Source: an uncultured Bacilli bacterium (lineage in GTDB: Bacteria > Bacillota_I > Bacilli_A > RF39 > UBA660). From it: a stretch of DNA of 16,113 nt. Under the pieces are notes generated by a model. It made no database searches. It was not told where the DNA came from and worked only from the letters and a program-made list of their open reading frames with translations. Made by a program: the position numbers and the translations under genes. The stretch spans positions 1-16,113 of the forward strand of contig CANQZX010000022.1 in assembly GCA_947628445.1 (NCBI GenBank), read 5' to 3'. Numbering within the stretch: position 1 is the first letter of the stretch; each line of letters starts with the position of its first letter. Of the stretch, positions 5,860 to 13,780 are shown piece after piece.

Positions 5860-6813
5860 ATGAAAAAAATTGTTATTTTTGGGGGTGGCAGTGGCCTTTC
5901 CCAATTATTAAAAGGTTTAAAATTATTTCCCGTGGAAATAACGGCTGTTGTTACTGTTGCCGATAATGGTTCTAGCACCGGTAAATTACGGAAAGAGTTT
6001 AATATTCCCGCGGTTGGTGATATTTCCAAAGTAATGTTGGCTATGGCTGATGTAGATAGTGATATTACCGATTTAATGAATTACCGTTTTAAAAAAGATA
6101 AACATTTAGATAACCATTCGGTAAAAAATTTATTATTGACGGCCTTACTGGATTTGAAGGGTAATTTTGCGAATGCCTTACCGGTTTTAGGAAAAATCTT
6201 GGATTTAAAAGGGAATATTTTGCCTTTAACGGAAGATAATATTGATTTAGTAGGGATTACCAAAGATGGTAAAAAAATTGTCGGGGAGGTAGCAGTAACT
6301 AAGAATCGGAGTCATATTGACCGCTTAGAATATAATAAGGAATTTGAGGTTAATCCGGCCGTTATAGATGCCGTCCGTAAAGCCGATTTAATTATTTTTT
6401 CTTCCGGCAGTTTATTTACGAGTATTATTCCTCATTTAATTGATAAAAAATTAGTTAGGGAAATCGTTAAGGCTAAAGCCGATAAATTATATGTTTGCAA
6501 CTTATTTACTCAACCGAAGGAAACGGAAAACTATAAAGTTAGTGACCATATTGATGCGATTGAACGCTATTTAGGTAAAAATACAATTAATGTTGTGGTA
6601 GCCAATAATCATGTGATGAGTAGTGCTTTGGCATCTAAGTATGCTACCCATGAACAAAAAGATCCCGTTATTTTAGATAGCGATGTTTTAGCCCACCGTA
6701 AAATCAAGGTTATTAGTGATAAATTATATACGATTGAAGATAATTACTATCGGCATGATAGTTTAAAAGTGGCATATTTAATTTTCTCTCATTTAATGGA
6801 TGGCAATAAATAA
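5860..6813 (+). CDS. yvcK: YvcK/CofD-like gluconeogenesis factor
   Basis: A 317-residue cytoplasmic protein of the YvcK family, related to the 2-phospho-L-lactate transferase CofD. It binds UDP-sugars, is needed for growth on gluconeogenic carbon sources, and affects cell shape. Seen: the nucleotide-binding start IVIFGGGSGLSQLLKGL (5-20), TVADNGSSTGKLR (32-44), the block DNHSVKNLLLTAL (84-96), and SSGSLFTSIIPHL (about 182-194). The family usually has ADDGGSSG; here it reads ADNGSSTG, so one acidic residue is Asn. No good ribosome site precedes the ATG and the predicted leader is very short. whiA follows with a one-base overlap (TAATG), as expected. rapZ, which usually precedes yvcK, is not here. 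Confidence 0.93.
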   Translation: MKKIVIFGGGSGLSQLLKGLKLFPVEITAVVTVADNGSSTGKLRKEFNIPAVGDISKVMLAMADVDSDITDLMNYRFKKDKHLDNHSVKNLLLTALLDLKGNFANALPVLGKILDLKGNILPLTEDNIDLVGITKDGKKIVGEVAVTKNRSHIDRLEYNKEFEVNPAVIDAVRKADLIIFSSGSLFTSIIPHLIDKKLVREIVKAKADKLYVCNLFTQPKETENYKVSDHIDAIERYLGKNTINVVVANNHVMSSALASKYATHEQKDPVILDSDVLAHRKIKVISDKLYTIEDNYYRHDSLKVAYLIFSHLMDGNK

Positions 6814-7727
6814 TGACTTTTACAACGACACTTAAAGAAGAAATTGCCAAACAAGATATTAATATCTTAGAATCGCGTTGGGAATTAATTGCTTTTTTAA
6901 ATTGTGTGGCTAAAATTAGTAATAAAGAAATTACGATAACGCTTGAAAATGCGGCTGTGGCCCGGAAGATCTATAAAGAACTTAAAGAAATCTATGGGAT
7001 TAATGTCAGCATTATTATTCGGATGCAAAGAAGATTTAAAGTTAAACAAATATATATTTTAGTTATTAAAGAACAAGTGGAATTATTGAAAAATGCCATT
7101 AAAGAAGAAAATAATTTAGATATGTTGGCCACCGAAGAAGAAAAAATTGCTTATCTAAAAGGAACTTTTTTAGCCGTGGGTAATATTTCGAATCCTCAAA
7201 CCAGTGGTTATCATTTGGAATTTATTTTTAGCCAAGAAAAAAAGGCCAAACAAACTTTAAAACTCTTAAAAAACTTTGGCTTTTATGCTAAAATAATTAA
7301 TCGGGGTTATAAAGATGTGGTTTATATTAAATCGGCCGAAAATATTAGTGATTTAATTAAGCTTTTTGGGGCTGTTTCAGCTTTATTCTATTTTGAAGAT
7401 ATTCGGATTTATCGCGATCACAAAAATATGGTTAATCGCTTGAATAACTGTGAGGTGGCTAACCAAGAAAAAACTTTTAAAGCCGGGCAAGAGCAACTGG
7501 CGAATATTAAGTTTTTAAAAGAGCATGATTTATTTGATTTATTAGATGAAAAAACGATGATTGTGGCTGAAATGCGCGAAAAATATCCGGAACTTTCTTT
7601 TCAGGAACTGGCCGATGTTATCACGAGTGAAACGGGTTATAAAGTTGGAAAATCTGGGATAAACCACCGTTTTATTAAAATTAATGAATTAATAGAAAGG
7701 TATAAAAGTAGTAATAATGGAAATTAA
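6813..7727 (+). CDS. whiA: DNA-binding protein WhiA
   Basis: A 304-residue WhiA. The N-terminal part resembles LAGLIDADG homing endonucleases without the catalytic residues (YLKGTFLAVGNISNPQTSGYHLEF around 124-147). The C-terminal part is a helix-turn-helix DNA-binding domain (SFQELADVI ... GYKVGKSGINHRFIKI, about 262-290). RDHKNMVNRLNNCEVANQEKT is a family hallmark. In Bacillus, WhiA binds DNA and influences cell division and chromosome segregation; in actinobacteria it controls sporulation septation. It overlaps yvcK by one base and the next gene by eleven, so all are co-translated. Confidence 0.95.
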   Translation: MTFTTTLKEEIAKQDINILESRWELIAFLNCVAKISNKEITITLENAAVARKIYKELKEIYGINVSIIIRMQRRFKVKQIYILVIKEQVELLKNAIKEENNLDMLATEEEKIAYLKGTFLAVGNISNPQTSGYHLEFIFSQEKKAKQTLKLLKNFGFYAKIINRGYKDVVYIKSAENISDLIKLFGAVSALFYFEDIRIYRDHKNMVNRLNNCEVANQEKTFKAGQEQLANIKFLKEHDLFDLLDEKTMIVAEMREKYPELSFQELADVITSETGYKVGKSGINHRFIKINELIERYKSSNNGN

Positions 7728-8193
7728 AAATGACCTAAATTATGCAGTTATTGCCAATCGCATTGATCAAAAACTTTTAAATAATTTTTTAGATTACACG
7801 ATTATCGACGATAAAATTAATTATGCTGATTTGACGGAAATGATATATTTGTTTCCTTCTAAAACGATAGTTTTTAATGATTGTCTGCGGCAATTTACCA
7901 ATAAGGAAAAGGATCAAATATGGCAATTGTTAAATAAGCGCCAAGTTAATTATGTTAATATTACGAGCAATATGGAAGAGGTTTTAAAAAGTGATTACCT
8001 TTATGTTTTTTATGATGATAAATTAGCCATGGAAGGACCTACTTTAGATTTATTAAAAGAAGAAAAAATCTTAAAACGGTTGGGTTTTGGTTTACCTTTT
8101 ACCGTTGATTTAAGTACACAATTAAAACTATATGGTTTACTAAGTGATACGGAAACAGATTTAGAAATGTTGGTGAATAAATTATGGAACTAG
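7717..8193 (+). CDS. Degenerate EcfA1-like protein (ABC ATPase remnant without Walker A)
   Basis: A 158-residue intact frame. The C-terminal two-thirds aligns with EcfA1, the ATPase of ECF vitamin transporters. KTIVFNDCLRQFTNKEK (49-65) takes the place of the Walker B/D-loop IILDEATSMLDP, NITSNMEEV (81-89) the place of the ITHDMEEA H-loop, and LAMEGP (103-108) plus LKRLGFGLPF (119-128) match the EcfA1-specific tail, with the end LVNKLWN. The first 48 residues replace the whole P-loop, Q-loop and signature region, so it lacks Walker A and LSGGQ. The Walker B Asp-Glu pair is replaced by Asn-Asp and the H-loop His by Ser (S84). It cannot be an ATPase by known rules. It overlaps whiA by 11 bases and the next gene by 10. 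Family assignment rests on motif order and genomic position; function is unknown. Confidence 0.72.
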   Translation: MEIKNDLNYAVIANRIDQKLLNNFLDYTIIDDKINYADLTEMIYLFPSKTIVFNDCLRQFTNKEKDQIWQLLNKRQVNYVNITSNMEEVLKSDYLYVFYDDKLAMEGPTLDLLKEEKILKRLGFGLPFTVDLSTQLKLYGLLSDTETDLEMLVNKLWN

Positions 8194-8738
8194 CAGATTT
8201 AAAAGGCAATATTATTGGAGTTATTGGAGATTTTTCCGAAGCAATTTCCGAAGATATAAAGGTAGCCGATTACCTAAAAGTCAAACCGGAAGAGGCCTTA
8301 AAAATTGTTAACTTAGATCCCAGTATCTTAACTAAAAGTTTTCAAGAACTAAGTAGTAGTGAAAAAAATAAAGTTGTTTTAGCCCATAAACTAAATGAAA
8401 AAGTAATTATTTTAAATGATTTTACAAAAGGAATGTATCAAAAAGATTGCCGTTTTTACCATAATCTTTTTAAAAAGATTAGTAGTTATAAGCGCAAAAT
8501 TATTTTAGTTAGTCATGATATTAATTTCCTTTTGGGCTTAGTCGATCATCTTTATGTAATTAAAGAAGATAAAATTATCTATGAAACGACGGATTTATGC
8601 GATCGAGCATTATACCAATATTGTGATCAACCCAATATTTTAAAATTTGTTGATTTGGCTCGCGATAAGGGGATTAAAATTGATTATTATTTCGAGTTTA
8701 ATGATTTATTAAAAGCCATTTATAGGTTAAAACAATGA
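8184..8738 (+). CDS. Degenerate EcfA2-like protein (ABC ATPase remnant)
   Basis: A 184-residue intact frame resembling the second ECF ATPase, EcfA2. GNIIGVIGDFSEAISE (8-23) sits where the P-loop IIGHTGSGKST should be but has no GKS/T. FQELSSSEKNKVVLAHKL (53-70) matches the signature helix with LSSSE for LSGGQ. KVIILNDFTKGM (73-84) replaces the Walker B/D-loop LVLDEPTAGLD, with Asn-Asp for Asp-Glu. VSHDIN (109-114) keeps the H-loop His (H111). The segment between P-loop and signature is only about 30 residues, so most of the helical and Q-loop region is missing. ATG overlaps the previous stop by ten bases, and its own TGA overlaps truA as ATGA. EcfT, which normally comes next, is absent. Most likely a pseudo-ATPase partner of the preceding gene. 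Confidence 0.72.
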   Translation: MELADLKGNIIGVIGDFSEAISEDIKVADYLKVKPEEALKIVNLDPSILTKSFQELSSSEKNKVVLAHKLNEKVIILNDFTKGMYQKDCRFYHNLFKKISSYKRKIILVSHDINFLLGLVDHLYVIKEDKIIYETTDLCDRALYQYCDQPNILKFVDLARDKGIKIDYYFEFNDLLKAIYRLKQ

Positions 8739-9454
8739 AATATTTAGTATTTATTCGTTATGATGGCACAAAGTTTCATGGTTTTCAAAGACAAAAAAAG
8801 GAAAAAAGTGTCCAAAAGGTTTTAGAAGATTCTTTAAGTGAACTTTTAGAAGAACCCATAGTTATTAAAGGGGCGGGGCGAACTGATGCAGGCGTTCATG
8901 CCCTAAATCAGGCCTTCCATTTTGAAACTAAAATCAAGTTACCGGCTAATTTTAAACGAGCTTGGAATCAAAAATTAAAGGGCGAGGTAATTGTTAATAA
9001 AATTATACCCAAGGATGATTGTTTCCATGCGCGATTTAATGCTAAAGAAAAACACTATGTTTATAAAATAAACTTAGGAAAATACCAAGAAAAATACGAA
9101 GGATATATTTTTCAACCGAAAAAGGGTATTGATGTAAAAAAAATTAAGGAAATTAAAAATCTTTTTATTGGTACGCATGACTTTCATAATTTTGTTAGTG
9201 GCCAAAGGCAAAATTATGAAACGACAATAACGAAAATTAAAGTTAGGAAAAAAGGTTCCATTTTAGAAATTCATTTTTGGGGTCATGCCTTTTATCGCTA
9301 TATGATTCGGAATCTAGTTGGGGCTTTTATTTACTATAGTCGGGGTAAAATAACCAAAGCAAAAATTGCCGAAATGTTAAATATGCCCGATAGCAATAAA
9401 CACTTACCCACCGTACCAAGTGATGGTTTATATTTAATTAAAGTATATTATTGA
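8735..9454 (+). CDS. truA: tRNA pseudouridine(38-40) synthase TruA
   Basis: A 239-residue TruA, which converts uridines 38-40 in the anticodon arm of tRNAs to pseudouridine. The catalytic motif [11 protein letters not shown] (46-56) contains the essential D51. The N-terminal [12 protein letters not shown], the central [13 protein letters not shown] and the C-terminal [14 protein letters not shown] blocks are all present, and the length is normal. The ATG overlaps the preceding TGA. The truA-rplM-rpsI order is the one common in Firmicutes. Confidence 0.96.
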   Translation: MKYLVFIRYDGTKFHGFQRQKKEKSVQKVLEDSLSELLEEPIVIKGAGRTDAGVHALNQAFHFETKIKLPANFKRAWNQKLKGEVIVNKIIPKDDCFHARFNAKEKHYVYKINLGKYQEKYEGYIFQPKKGIDVKKIKEIKNLFIGTHDFHNFVSGQRQNYETTITKIKVRKKGSILEIHFWGHAFYRYMIRNLVGAFIYYSRGKITKAKIAEMLNMPDSNKHLPTVPSDGLYLIKVYY

Positions 9455-9495
9455 GAAAAAAACATAAATTTATAAGAGAAATAGGTAATTTTTGT

Positions 9496-9524
9496 TTGAC
9501 TTTTCGGACTTTTTTACTTATAAT
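9496..9524 (+). promoter_or_regulatory. Strong SigA-type promoter for rplM-rpsI
   Basis: TTGACT (9496-9501), a 17-base spacer, TATAAT (9519-9524). The likely start is near 9531, giving a leader of about 70 nt before rplM. It lies just after truA, so the ribosomal protein genes can be expressed apart from the upstream operon. Confidence 0.85.
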
Positions 9525-9530
9525 CTTAAT

Positions 9531-9600
9531 TGGTACATTTAATTATGCTTTTTATTTAGTCGTGGGAAAATTAAATAAGAACATAATGGAAGGATTATTT
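9531..9600 (+). promoter_or_regulatory. rplM 5' leader, candidate L13 autoregulatory element
   Basis: The untranslated leader contains a hairpin: 9549-9558 (TTTTATTTA) with 9572-9581 (TAAATAAGAA), ten pairs including one G-U, around a 13-nt loop TCGTGGG-rich region. Firmicutes often carry an L13-binding leader in front of rplM (Rfam L13_leader). Position and size fit; the sequence consensus was not verified. Confidence 0.45.
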
Positions 9601-10032
9601 ATGAAAACATTTATGCAAAAAAAAGAAACTATTGAAAGAAAATGGTATGTAATTGACGCTAAAGGCAAAACTTTAGGTCGGGTAGCAACTAAAGCAGCCC
9701 ATATCTTACGTGGAAAACATAAAGTAACTTATACTCCTTATGTTGATTGTGGTGATTATGTTATCATTGTTAATGCCGATAAAGTTGTTTTAACAGGTAA
9801 CAAATTAGAAGACAAGAAATACTATAATCATAGTGGTTTTCCTGGTGGTTTAAGAGAAAGAAATGCTAAAGAAATGATTAACAATTATCCAGAAGAAATG
9901 ATGGAAAGAGCCGTTAAAGGTATGCTTCCTCATAATCGATTAGGTCGGGCTATGGGTAAAAAATTATTTGTTTACCGCGATGAAAATCATCGGCATGAAG
10001 CTCAAAAGCCAATCGCAATGGATGTTGATTAG
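9601..10032 (+). CDS. rplM: 50S ribosomal protein L13
   Basis: A 143-residue L13 of the large ribosomal subunit. The start at 9601 ([20 protein letters not shown]) is fixed by GGAAGGA six bases upstream (9588-9594) and by normal family length; an in-frame upstream TTG at 9451 is not used because the promoter lies between. Family blocks seen: [46 protein letters not shown] and [10 protein letters not shown]. rpsI follows eight bases after the stop. Confidence 0.97.
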   Translation: MKTFMQKKETIERKWYVIDAKGKTLGRVATKAAHILRGKHKVTYTPYVDCGDYVIIVNADKVVLTGNKLEDKKYYNHSGFPGGLRERNAKEMINNYPEEMMERAVKGMLPHNRLGRAMGKKLFVYRDENHRHEAQKPIAMDVD

Positions 10033-10040
10033 GAGGAAAT

Positions 10041-10460
10041 ATGGCAAATAAACAAGTTTGGACGGCAACTGGTCGGAGAAAAAGAGCAATTGCTCAAGTT
10101 AGAATGACTGGAGGAACCGGTAATATTACCATAAATGGTATTAATATTGATGAATATATGCCTAATAAAATGTTAATAATGGATATTAAACAACCATTAG
10201 TAGCAACAAGTAACGAAAATCGGTTTGATATCGATGTTAAAGTTAATGGTGGCGGATATTCTGGTCAAGCAGGAGCCATTAGACATGGTATTACAAGAGC
10301 ATTATTAAGTTTTGATGCCAATACGGATCAAACAAGAGAAGATAGTTATCGGCATATTCTTAAGAATGCAGGATTTGTTAAGAGAGATCCACGGGTTAAA
10401 GAACGGAAGAAATATGGTTTGAAAAAAGCTCGTCGGGCACCACAATTCTCAAAACGTTAA
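10041..10460 (+). CDS. rpsI: 30S ribosomal protein S9
   Basis: A 139-residue S9 of the small ribosomal subunit. It shows the family start (TATGRRKRAIAQVRM), GGGYSGQAGAIRHGITRALL in the middle, and the basic tail KKYGLKKARRAPQFSKR that reaches the tRNA site. It has a strong AGGAGG ribosome site just before the ATG. It is about nine residues longer at the N-terminus than many homologues. Confidence 0.97.
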   Translation: MANKQVWTATGRRKRAIAQVRMTGGTGNITINGINIDEYMPNKMLIMDIKQPLVATSNENRFDIDVKVNGGGYSGQAGAIRHGITRALLSFDANTDQTREDSYRHILKNAGFVKRDPRVKERKKYGLKKARRAPQFSKR

Positions 10461-10476
10461 TTTATTCAAAAGTTTC

Positions 10477-10497
10477 AAAGTCCTTCGGGACTTTTTT
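10477..10497 (+). terminator. rpsI intrinsic terminator
   Basis: AAAGTCC (10477-10483), TTCG tetraloop, GGACTTT (10488-10494), with the T run continuing to 10497. Confidence 0.95.
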
Positions 10498-10504
10498 GCT
10501 TGCC

Positions 10505-10542
10505 AAAAAAAGAAATATTAAGGTATTTGCTTTAATATTTCT
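10505..10542 (-). terminator. nagZ intrinsic terminator overlapping its stop codon
   Basis: Read on the minus strand, AGAAATATTAA (10542-10532) pairs perfectly with TTAATATTTCT (10521-10511), followed by seven T (10511-10505). The loop is ten bases. The stem includes the nagZ stop codon at 10518-10520. It stands back to back with the rpsI terminator. Confidence 0.88.
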
Positions 10543-11720
10543 TGATGGGTTTTGCTTCCTAAAAGCGCTTTATCCCAATTTGGTTCTTTAATTTTTTGAT
10601 ATTTCAATTTTAGAATGCGACTAACACTATCATCAATTTGCTCAATCGTAATATTTCCCGCAGCAATACTTTCTTTAATTAATTTGATCGCCGTTTCGGC
10701 ACTAGAGGGCATGAGTAAAATATCCACTCCCGCATTTATGGCCATTTCATATATTTCTTGTTCGGAATAATAATTAGTTAAGGCTTGCATGTTTAAAGCA
10801 TCCGTTATCACAACGCCATCATAACCTAAGTCATTCCGGAGCAAATCCGTAATAATTTCTTTAGATAATGAAGCCGGAGTATTATTATACGTAATATTAG
10901 GTGTAGCCAAATGGCCAATCATAATCATGGGAGCATTATTCTTAACAGCCATTTGAAAAGGAATTAAGTCAGAGGTAAGTAGTTCTTCTTTCGTTTTTTC
11001 GAGAATAGGTAAATCATTATGGGAATCGGTAATGGTGCTACCGTGCCCAGGAAAATGTTTAAAAGTGGCAATGATATTAGCGTCATTTAACCCTTGGGCG
11101 AGGGCAATACCCATTTGACCGACTAAGTTATAATCAGTACCAAAACTGCGCGTACCAATAAAAGATGTTTCATCCTTAATGGTATCAATCACGGGCGCAA
11201 AATCGAGATTAAAGCCCAAAGCATTTATTTCTTCGCCAATTACTTTTCCCACCGCCCGGACTAATTTTAAATCTTTTGTTTGGCCCAAATTAGCCATCGG
11301 AGGAATTAAGGAAACCGGTGCATCAGTTAATTGAGTTAATCTCGCAACTTTACCGCCTTCTTGATCAAGAGCCATAAAAAGCGGAATGGTGGCGGTTTCT
11401 TGCATATCTTTAATAAACTTTGTGGTCTCTTTATAGCTTTTAATATTGGTACTAAATAAAATGACGCCGCCCGGTTTATAAGTTGTTAAATCTTTGGCAA
11501 CCTCCGGGGTAAGTTCTTGGGTATTGTAAGTTACAATTAACATTTGACCAATTTTTTCTTCTAAGGAAAGTTTACTTAAATCACTTTCAATTTTTTCTTG
11601 AAAAACATCCGTTTCTTTATTTGGCGTAATGGTATTACCTAAACTGGGATTAAAAGAAACATAAAGTATTAGGGCCACTAAACTAAGAAATATTATCATT
11701 TTATAACTATTTTTCATCAT
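10518..11720 (-). CDS. nagZ: Secreted/anchored GH3 beta-N-acetylglucosaminidase (NagZ-type)
   Basis: A 400-residue glycoside hydrolase family 3 enzyme that likely removes GlcNAc from muropeptides in cell-wall recycling. An N-terminal hydrophobic segment (about 7-25, MIIFLSLVALILYVS) acts as signal or anchor, so it works outside the membrane as in Bacillus. The catalytic features are present: KHFPGHG (221-227), the Asp-His dyad TDSH with D232 and H234, and the nucleophile D307 in VVITDALNM. There is one GH3 domain and no C-terminal extra domain. I chose the ATG at 11720 (MMKNSYKM); a TTG at 11768 would add 16 residues. Neither start has a clear ribosome site. A perfect palindrome lies upstream at 11751-11770. 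Confidence 0.9.
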   Translation of the reverse strand: MMKNSYKMIIFLSLVALILYVSFNPSLGNTITPNKETDVFQEKIESDLSKLSLEEKIGQMLIVTYNTQELTPEVAKDLTTYKPGGVILFSTNIKSYKETTKFIKDMQETATIPLFMALDQEGGKVARLTQLTDAPVSLIPPMANLGQTKDLKLVRAVGKVIGEEINALGFNLDFAPVIDTIKDETSFIGTRSFGTDYNLVGQMGIALAQGLNDANIIATFKHFPGHGSTITDSHNDLPILEKTKEELLTSDLIPFQMAVKNNAPMIMIGHLATPNITYNNTPASLSKEIITDLLRNDLGYDGVVITDALNMQALTNYYSEQEIYEMAINAGVDILLMPSSAETAIKLIKESIAAGNITIEQIDDSVSRILKLKYQKIKEPNWDKALLGSKTHQEILKQIP

Positions 11721-11750
11721 ATTTTTATTATGGCAAGAATTGCAAATAAT

Positions 11751-11770
11751 ATTTGTCAAAAGTGACAAAT
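11751..11770. promoter_or_regulatory. Perfect palindrome upstream of nagZ, candidate operator
   Basis: ATTTGTCA (11751-11758), spacer AAAG, TGACAAAT (11763-11770): 8-bp arms without mismatch. It contains a minus-strand TTGACA (11759-11754), lies 31 bases before the nagZ ATG, and is flanked by direct repeats TGGCAAGAATT at 11731-11741 and 11773-11783. It has the form of a site for a dimeric repressor; no U-tract follows, so it is not a terminator. Confidence 0.5.
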
Positions 11771-11794
11771 GGTGGCAAGAATTTGGTCTAAGAA

Positions 11795-11823
11795 TTGTTT
11801 CTGGAGCAAAAAAGTGTTAAGAT
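11795..11823 (+). promoter_or_regulatory. Probable promoter of the 625-residue protein gene
   Basis: TTGTTT (11795-11800), 17 bases, TAAGAT (11818-11823). AGGTGA (11834-11839) and ATG at 11845 follow. Confidence 0.55.
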
Positions 11824-11844
11824 AATTTTAAGATAGGTGAAAAG

Positions 11845-13722
11845 ATGGACGAAATTGATTATTTAGATTTTGAACCATTACTTGAGGTAAAAATTAAAAC
11901 TTCGACCATGACGGAGTTGCTTTCGCAACCCTATAAAGTTTTCTTAAGTCATGTGAAAATGATGAATAATTCCGCAAGGTTAGCCTTATTAAATAATGCG
12001 GATTTTTTAGCTAAATTATTTATTTTGAATACCCCGGATAATATTTGGGACTTTGAATTAGTTAGTCAAGTTTATTCCTTTAAGGAATTATTACCCATCA
12101 TGCAAGGCGAATTTTTAGAAAAAATAGCCCATCGAAAAGATCATAAAAGCTATGTTTATCTAATTACCTTTATTCGATATAACAAAGCCGAATTCATGGA
12201 ATATTTATTTGATAATGGCGAATTCATTAAATTTTTTATGTTTAATGCTGATGCTATTTATAGTGAATTAAACTTTAATGTCGATTTTATGATTAAGTTA
12301 TGTAATTATTGCTTAACTCAAGAAATCCCGATTAGTAATTTGTTAATTAGTCAATTGCCATATAGTTTTAATAATAAAGCCGAACAACAAAAGTTTTTAC
12401 AAAGTATAGAGAATAATGATTTAAAAGTGCAAGCCCTTTTCTATGTGGCACCTGATGTTGCCGAAGATTATATTAAAAATAATGCTTTGGGTTTAACCAC
12501 TGGCCAAATCTTTAATTTAATGACGAAATTAACGCTTCCCCATCAATTATATCAAAATAAGAATTTTTTTAATAAACAAATATTGGATATGTCTTTGCAA
12601 AAAATGGATATGCAGCTAGAAATCTTAGCGCGAAATAATAATGTTAATTATTTAAAAATGCTAAAGAAACAAATGTTACTAAAGATTTTAACTTTGTATA
12701 ATCCGGGAAGTAAGACTATAAACTATGAACCGGTAGAACGGCTATTTGAAGAAATTGAACCCTTCGAAGGTTATTTAAATCGTTTTTATTTTTTAAATCG
12801 CGATTTAAATGAAGAAGAAAAAGCTCATCGGCTATTAAGTAATGTTGTTATGAACCTACTTTATGGGGATTCAATTAAAAATATGAGTATGAATATTCAC
12901 GAAATGTTATCGTTTAATGGTTCTTTAAAGGAATCTTTACTTTCCCCGGAAAAAATAAAATATTATGAAAGGTTAGAACATTTTTACGAATGGGATACTA
13001 ATGAAATAATGGCCTTTTATGACGAGCAAAAGAAGCAAGATTTATCAAGCGAGTTTTATGATGATATGCGGCAAATTAAGAATGTTGCTTACCAAACAAT
13101 GAAGGATAAATGCCTTAATATAGATGCTATTGCTTCTTTAGAAAATAAAGAACAAACAGCTAAGTTCGGGATTCCGATATATAAACTAAAAGGGCAAAAC
13201 TTTAATGCTTTAGTTTCTTGTCAATATCCTCAAAAAGGAAAACATGCCCATCGGATTCGGAAATGCTTTAGTTTAATTAGTCAAAATAATCTCGATGTCT
13301 TTAATGAACATGCCATCATTTATGGTTATACTAATTTTCCACCAGAAAATGTCATTCATGTTTTAGAAAGAGATGCTTTAAGTGGTGATACAAAAGAGCA
13401 AGAAAATAGTGAATATGTTAATCGGATTCGCCAAAATGAAGAAATATTAAAAACTAAAATAATGAATGAGATTCAAATAGTGAATAATTATGATTCCGAC
13501 CGGGATACTTATGAAAGAATTAAGCCGGATTATATCGTCTGTTTTGATGAGGTTAATAATAATTCTTGGAAAGAAGCACAGAAGAAAAACCTACCAATTG
13601 TGGTAATTGATCGGAAACTTTATCAAGAATTAGATCAAACAGAATATGAACATTTAGATGGGCTCGATATTTATTCTCCTGATTTTGGTCCTAACTATTA
13701 TTACAACGACCATAAATTATAA
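11845..13722 (+). CDS. Unrecognised 625-residue cytoplasmic protein
   Basis: I do not recognise a named family. There is no signal peptide and no membrane segment. The first 420 residues look all-helical, rich in Leu, Phe, Asn and Lys, with repeated short helical units (such as ALLNNADFLAKLFILN and YLFDNGEFIKFFMFN), suggesting a helical-repeat scaffold. The C-terminal region (about 438-610) looks like a separate alpha/beta domain: FGIPIYKLKGQNFNALV (about 441-457), CFSLIS, YGYTNFPPENVIHVLERDA (about 493-511), KPDYIVCFDEV and LPIVVIDRKLY (about 583-593). This C-terminal pattern reminds me of uncharacterised proteins in gut Firmicutes, but I cannot name a domain. The start has AGGTGA five bases upstream and a plausible promoter. 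The DUF3800 gene lies 58 bases downstream in the same orientation with its own promoter. Confidence 0.75.
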   Translation: MDEIDYLDFEPLLEVKIKTSTMTELLSQPYKVFLSHVKMMNNSARLALLNNADFLAKLFILNTPDNIWDFELVSQVYSFKELLPIMQGEFLEKIAHRKDHKSYVYLITFIRYNKAEFMEYLFDNGEFIKFFMFNADAIYSELNFNVDFMIKLCNYCLTQEIPISNLLISQLPYSFNNKAEQQKFLQSIENNDLKVQALFYVAPDVAEDYIKNNALGLTTGQIFNLMTKLTLPHQLYQNKNFFNKQILDMSLQKMDMQLEILARNNNVNYLKMLKKQMLLKILTLYNPGSKTINYEPVERLFEEIEPFEGYLNRFYFLNRDLNEEEKAHRLLSNVVMNLLYGDSIKNMSMNIHEMLSFNGSLKESLLSPEKIKYYERLEHFYEWDTNEIMAFYDEQKKQDLSSEFYDDMRQIKNVAYQTMKDKCLNIDAIASLENKEQTAKFGIPIYKLKGQNFNALVSCQYPQKGKHAHRIRKCFSLISQNNLDVFNEHAIIYGYTNFPPENVIHVLERDALSGDTKEQENSEYVNRIRQNEEILKTKIMNEIQIVNNYDSDRDTYERIKPDYIVCFDEVNNNSWKEAQKKNLPIVVIDRKLYQELDQTEYEHLDGLDIYSPDFGPNYYYNDHKL

Positions 13723-13747
13723 AAAGCTAGGCAAGTAGCGAAAAAGT

Positions 13748-13756
13748 TGTTATAAT
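13748..13756 (+). promoter_or_regulatory. Extended -10 promoter for the DUF3800 gene
   Basis: TGTTATAAT matches TGnTATAAT. The -35 region (TAGGCA, 13728-13733) is poor. The expected start near 13763 leaves about 18 bases before the GTG at 13781. Confidence 0.6.
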
Positions 13757-13780
13757 GGCATTAGGTTTAAGCTTCAGGGG

